A stretch of 64,000 bases of DNA from Xenorhabdus yunnanensis (GTDB lineage: Bacteria > Pseudomonadota > Gammaproteobacteria > Enterobacterales > Enterobacteriaceae). The notes under the pieces are model-generated. The model ran no database searches. It saw only the letters and a program-made list of their open reading frames with translations, and was not told where the DNA came from. The position numbers and the translations under genes were made by a program. This document shows, piece after piece, positions 62,617 to 64,000 of this stretch (the stretch's first letter is position 1; each line of letters starts with the position of its first letter). Location: positions 1-64,000 of the forward strand of contig NZ_JAQRFI010000016.1 of the NCBI RefSeq assembly GCF_028598805.1, in the 5' to 3' direction.

Positions 62617-63446
62617 GCAGAGTGCCATTTGGCTGTCGTAGTTTTTGGCTGGGATTGGTCAGCCTCTTACTGTTCAGCGTCAGCGCAAAGGCCGATGAAC
62701 TGATGAAATGGGAACGTATTCCGTTATCCATTGCGCTCAAAGTCGGTCAGGAGCGGATTATTTTTGCGGACAGAAATGTCCGTGTCGGTTTTCCGCCGTC
62801 GCTCAGCGATAAATTGCGGGTACAAAGCGCAGGCGGGGCGATTTACCTGAAAGCCAACAATGCCTTCCCGCAAACCCGCCTGCAATTGCAGGACAGTGAA
62901 AATGGCGAAATAATTTTACTGGATATTACGGCTGCCAAAGCGGGGCCAACAGAGCCGGTACGCATTATTTATTCGGATGAAAAAAAACCGGTCTCAAAAG
63001 AACAATCACAGTCCCAGAGTAAACCTGAATTGTCGGTGCCCGTTCCGGTCGTTTTAACCCGCTATGCGGCGCAGCAGCTCTATGCACCGTTACGCACTGT
63101 AGAGCCGGTTACGGGTATTCAGCCTGTGAACCTGCATTTATCCGGAACCATCTCCACCCTCTATCCGTCAGAGCCGATTGAGATTTCTCCGCTGGCAGGC
63201 TGGGGATTGCACAATCACACCGTCGTGGCACTGAAATTGCGCAATCCCACCCAACGAAAAATCATCCTTGATCCACGGGCCTTACAAGGGAAATTTGTAG
63301 CGGCAACGTTCCAGCATCGTTGGCTGGGTGAGGCGGGGACACCGGAAGAGACCACGGTATTGTATCTCGTCACAAAAGGGCTGCCGGATAACGCCCTTAT
63401 ACCTGAGCCGGTATCGGTGAAATCGGGAGGACGTCATGCAGGTTAA
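62613..63446 (+). CDS. TIGR03749 family ICE protein
   Basis: This 277-aa protein starts MSRVPFGCRSFWLGLVSLLL, a signal peptide ending near SAKA. The ATG at 62613 overlaps the previous stop; the longer frame from 62541 is not used. The mature part is beta-rich (ADRNVRVGFPPSLSDKLRVQ; VVALKLRNPTQRKIILDPRA), fitting a TraK/VirB9-like periplasmic core component. It overlaps the next gene by 11 bp. Confidence 0.87.
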   Translation: MSRVPFGCRSFWLGLVSLLLFSVSAKADELMKWERIPLSIALKVGQERIIFADRNVRVGFPPSLSDKLRVQSAGGAIYLKANNAFPQTRLQLQDSENGEIILLDITAAKAGPTEPVRIIYSDEKKPVSKEQSQSQSKPELSVPVPVVLTRYAAQQLYAPLRTVEPVTGIQPVNLHLSGTISTLYPSEPIEISPLAGWGLHNHTVVALKLRNPTQRKIILDPRALQGKFVAATFQHRWLGEAGTPEETTVLYLVTKGLPDNALIPEPVSVKSGGRHAG

Positions 63447-64000
63447 ATCCAATGCGTTGGTGAAAATACTGGTACCGACGGTACTGGTTGTCGGCGGGTT
63501 TATCGGCATTAAAAGTTGCAGCTCAACGGAAAATGTAGCGCCCAATACAACCCAAAATAATGCACTGGCGAGCCTGTCCCCAGAAGAGTTACAGGCACTG
63601 GGGGTCGGCGGGGATACACCGGAAGATACCCTGCGCACGCTGGTCGGGACGCTCAATACCGTGCGGGCAGAGCAGAAACGCTTAGACCAGCAGAATGCCG
63701 ATATGCGGAAAGAAAATGACCAGTTAAAAAGTCAGCGTCACGATGTCGCGGGGCAAATAGACGCGGCCGTTGCCGCCATCCGTCAGGAAGATGAACAACG
63801 CCGACGCGAGTTACAGGATGAGCAGCAGGGGGTACTGGCACAGATTGATTTGCTGACGGAACGATTAAATTCAACGCCTTTGCCTTCTCAGGATAATCAG
63901 ATGCCGCTTGGGTTGGGACTGACCGGTAGTCCGTATTCTGCCCATCCAGTCAGGGGGCAGGATGAACTTATCTGGGTGCCCCCTGCTGATGAAAAGTCTT
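63436..64000 (+). CDS. TIGR03752 family ICE protein (TraB-like), partial
   Basis: The protein starts MQVKSNALVKILVPTVLVVG; GGGAGG precedes the ATG, and the frame runs off the window. It has one N-terminal membrane helix, then a long coiled coil (VRAEQKRLDQQNADMRKEND, DAAVAAIRQEDEQRRRELQD), as in TraB/VirB10-type proteins that span the periplasm. At least 188 residues are visible; family members are about 450-500 residues. Confidence 0.87.
   Translation, partial: MQVKSNALVKILVPTVLVVGGFIGIKSCSSTENVAPNTTQNNALASLSPEELQALGVGGDTPEDTLRTLVGTLNTVRAEQKRLDQQNADMRKENDQLKSQRHDVAGQIDAAVAAIRQEDEQRRRELQDEQQGVLAQIDLLTERLNSTPLPSQDNQMPLGLGLTGSPYSAHPVRGQDELIWVPPADEKS

Larger units (their letters stand above)
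16984..64000 (+). mobile_element. SPI-7/PAPI-type integrative conjugative element, partial
   Basis: From the tRNA-Phe att fragment rightward the gene order is that of the SPI-7/PAPI-1/clc-type family: parA, dnaB, parB, DUF2857, STY4528, PFL_4669, topB, DUF3577 (STY4534), ssb, then PilL-N, TIGR03759, PFL_4695, TraD, TIGR03747, RAQPRD, TIGR03758, 03745, 03750, PFL_4703, 03749, 03752. The rest of the transfer genes, the ICE integrase and the intact tRNA should lie beyond the window. Several replication genes are broken, and a 19-kb element sits in topB. Confidence 0.9.

Noticed and set aside
1-64000. CRISPR array
   Set aside because: The only short-period repeats are the coding repeats of the giant gene, the 108-bp triple repeat and the iteron clusters; none alternate with unique spacers of CRISPR size.

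Overview
The window looks like an accessory region of a Gammaproteobacterium. It carries non-ribosomal peptide synthesis, a VgrG/PAAR type VI islet, P4-like integrative elements, and an SPI-7/PAPI-type (MPF-G) integrative conjugative element (ICE) at a tRNA-Phe 3' end. That combination is typical of entomopathogenic Enterobacterales such as Xenorhabdus or Photorhabdus. The genus is an inference from gene content, not something the sequence proves.

Layout. (1) 1-7063: the 3' end of an NRPS cluster. It holds the tail of one synthetase, a terminal C-A-T-TE-TE synthetase, and two Fe(II)/2-oxoglutarate oxygenases. (2) 7188-7948: three fused transposase remnants (IS5/IS903, IS66 and IS3 types). (3) 8048-12455, minus strand: a type VI islet, vgrG - DUF4123 adaptor - PAAR - amidase effector - probable immunity gene. 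(4) 12721-16987, minus strand: P4-like element 1, with integrase, AlpA-type regulator and a frameshifted primase/helicase. It abuts a 49-nt tRNA-Phe 3' fragment (16984-17032). (5) From 17104 to the window end: the ICE. It carries parA, dnaB, parB, replication and accessory genes, topB, a DUF3577 gene, ssb, then transfer genes (PilL-N, TIGR03759, TraD, RAQPRD, TIGR03745/03746/03749/03750/03752/03758). (6) 25798-44858: a 19-kb element integrated inside topB and flanked by a 16-bp near-perfect direct repeat. At its right end is P4-like element 2, a close relative of element 1 with an intact primase. Its cargo is a type I secretion operon: ABC exporter, HlyD adaptor, two DUF5625 proteins and a 2249-aa RTX/subtilase protein. 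At its left end are an unrelated tyrosine recombinase and a Ner-like regulator.

The ICE appears to be decaying. dnaB has a one-base frameshift, topB a nonsense codon plus the 19-kb insertion, ssb an amber codon, the TIGR03745 gene an opal codon, and a small gene after the DUF2857 gene is frameshifted. A group II intron, itself with a nonsense codon before its HNH domain, splits the DUF3577 gene. All four nonsense changes are consistent with G:C to A:T transitions. Autonomous transfer is therefore doubtful unless these lesions are assembly errors or are suppressed. ICE cargo includes an ATPase/DUF4276 pair resembling AbiL abortive infection, an ANT(6)-like adenylyltransferase and a methyltransferase.

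Two items stand out. First, a structured leader (C4-antisense-RNA-like) occurs twice upstream of Ner-like genes, and its helices are preserved by several compensatory base-pair changes. Second, the type I secretion operon looks like a self-contained export system for a very large protein with a papain-like N-terminus, a subtilase core and RTX-type repeats, with paired DUF5625 proteins encoded directly upstream.
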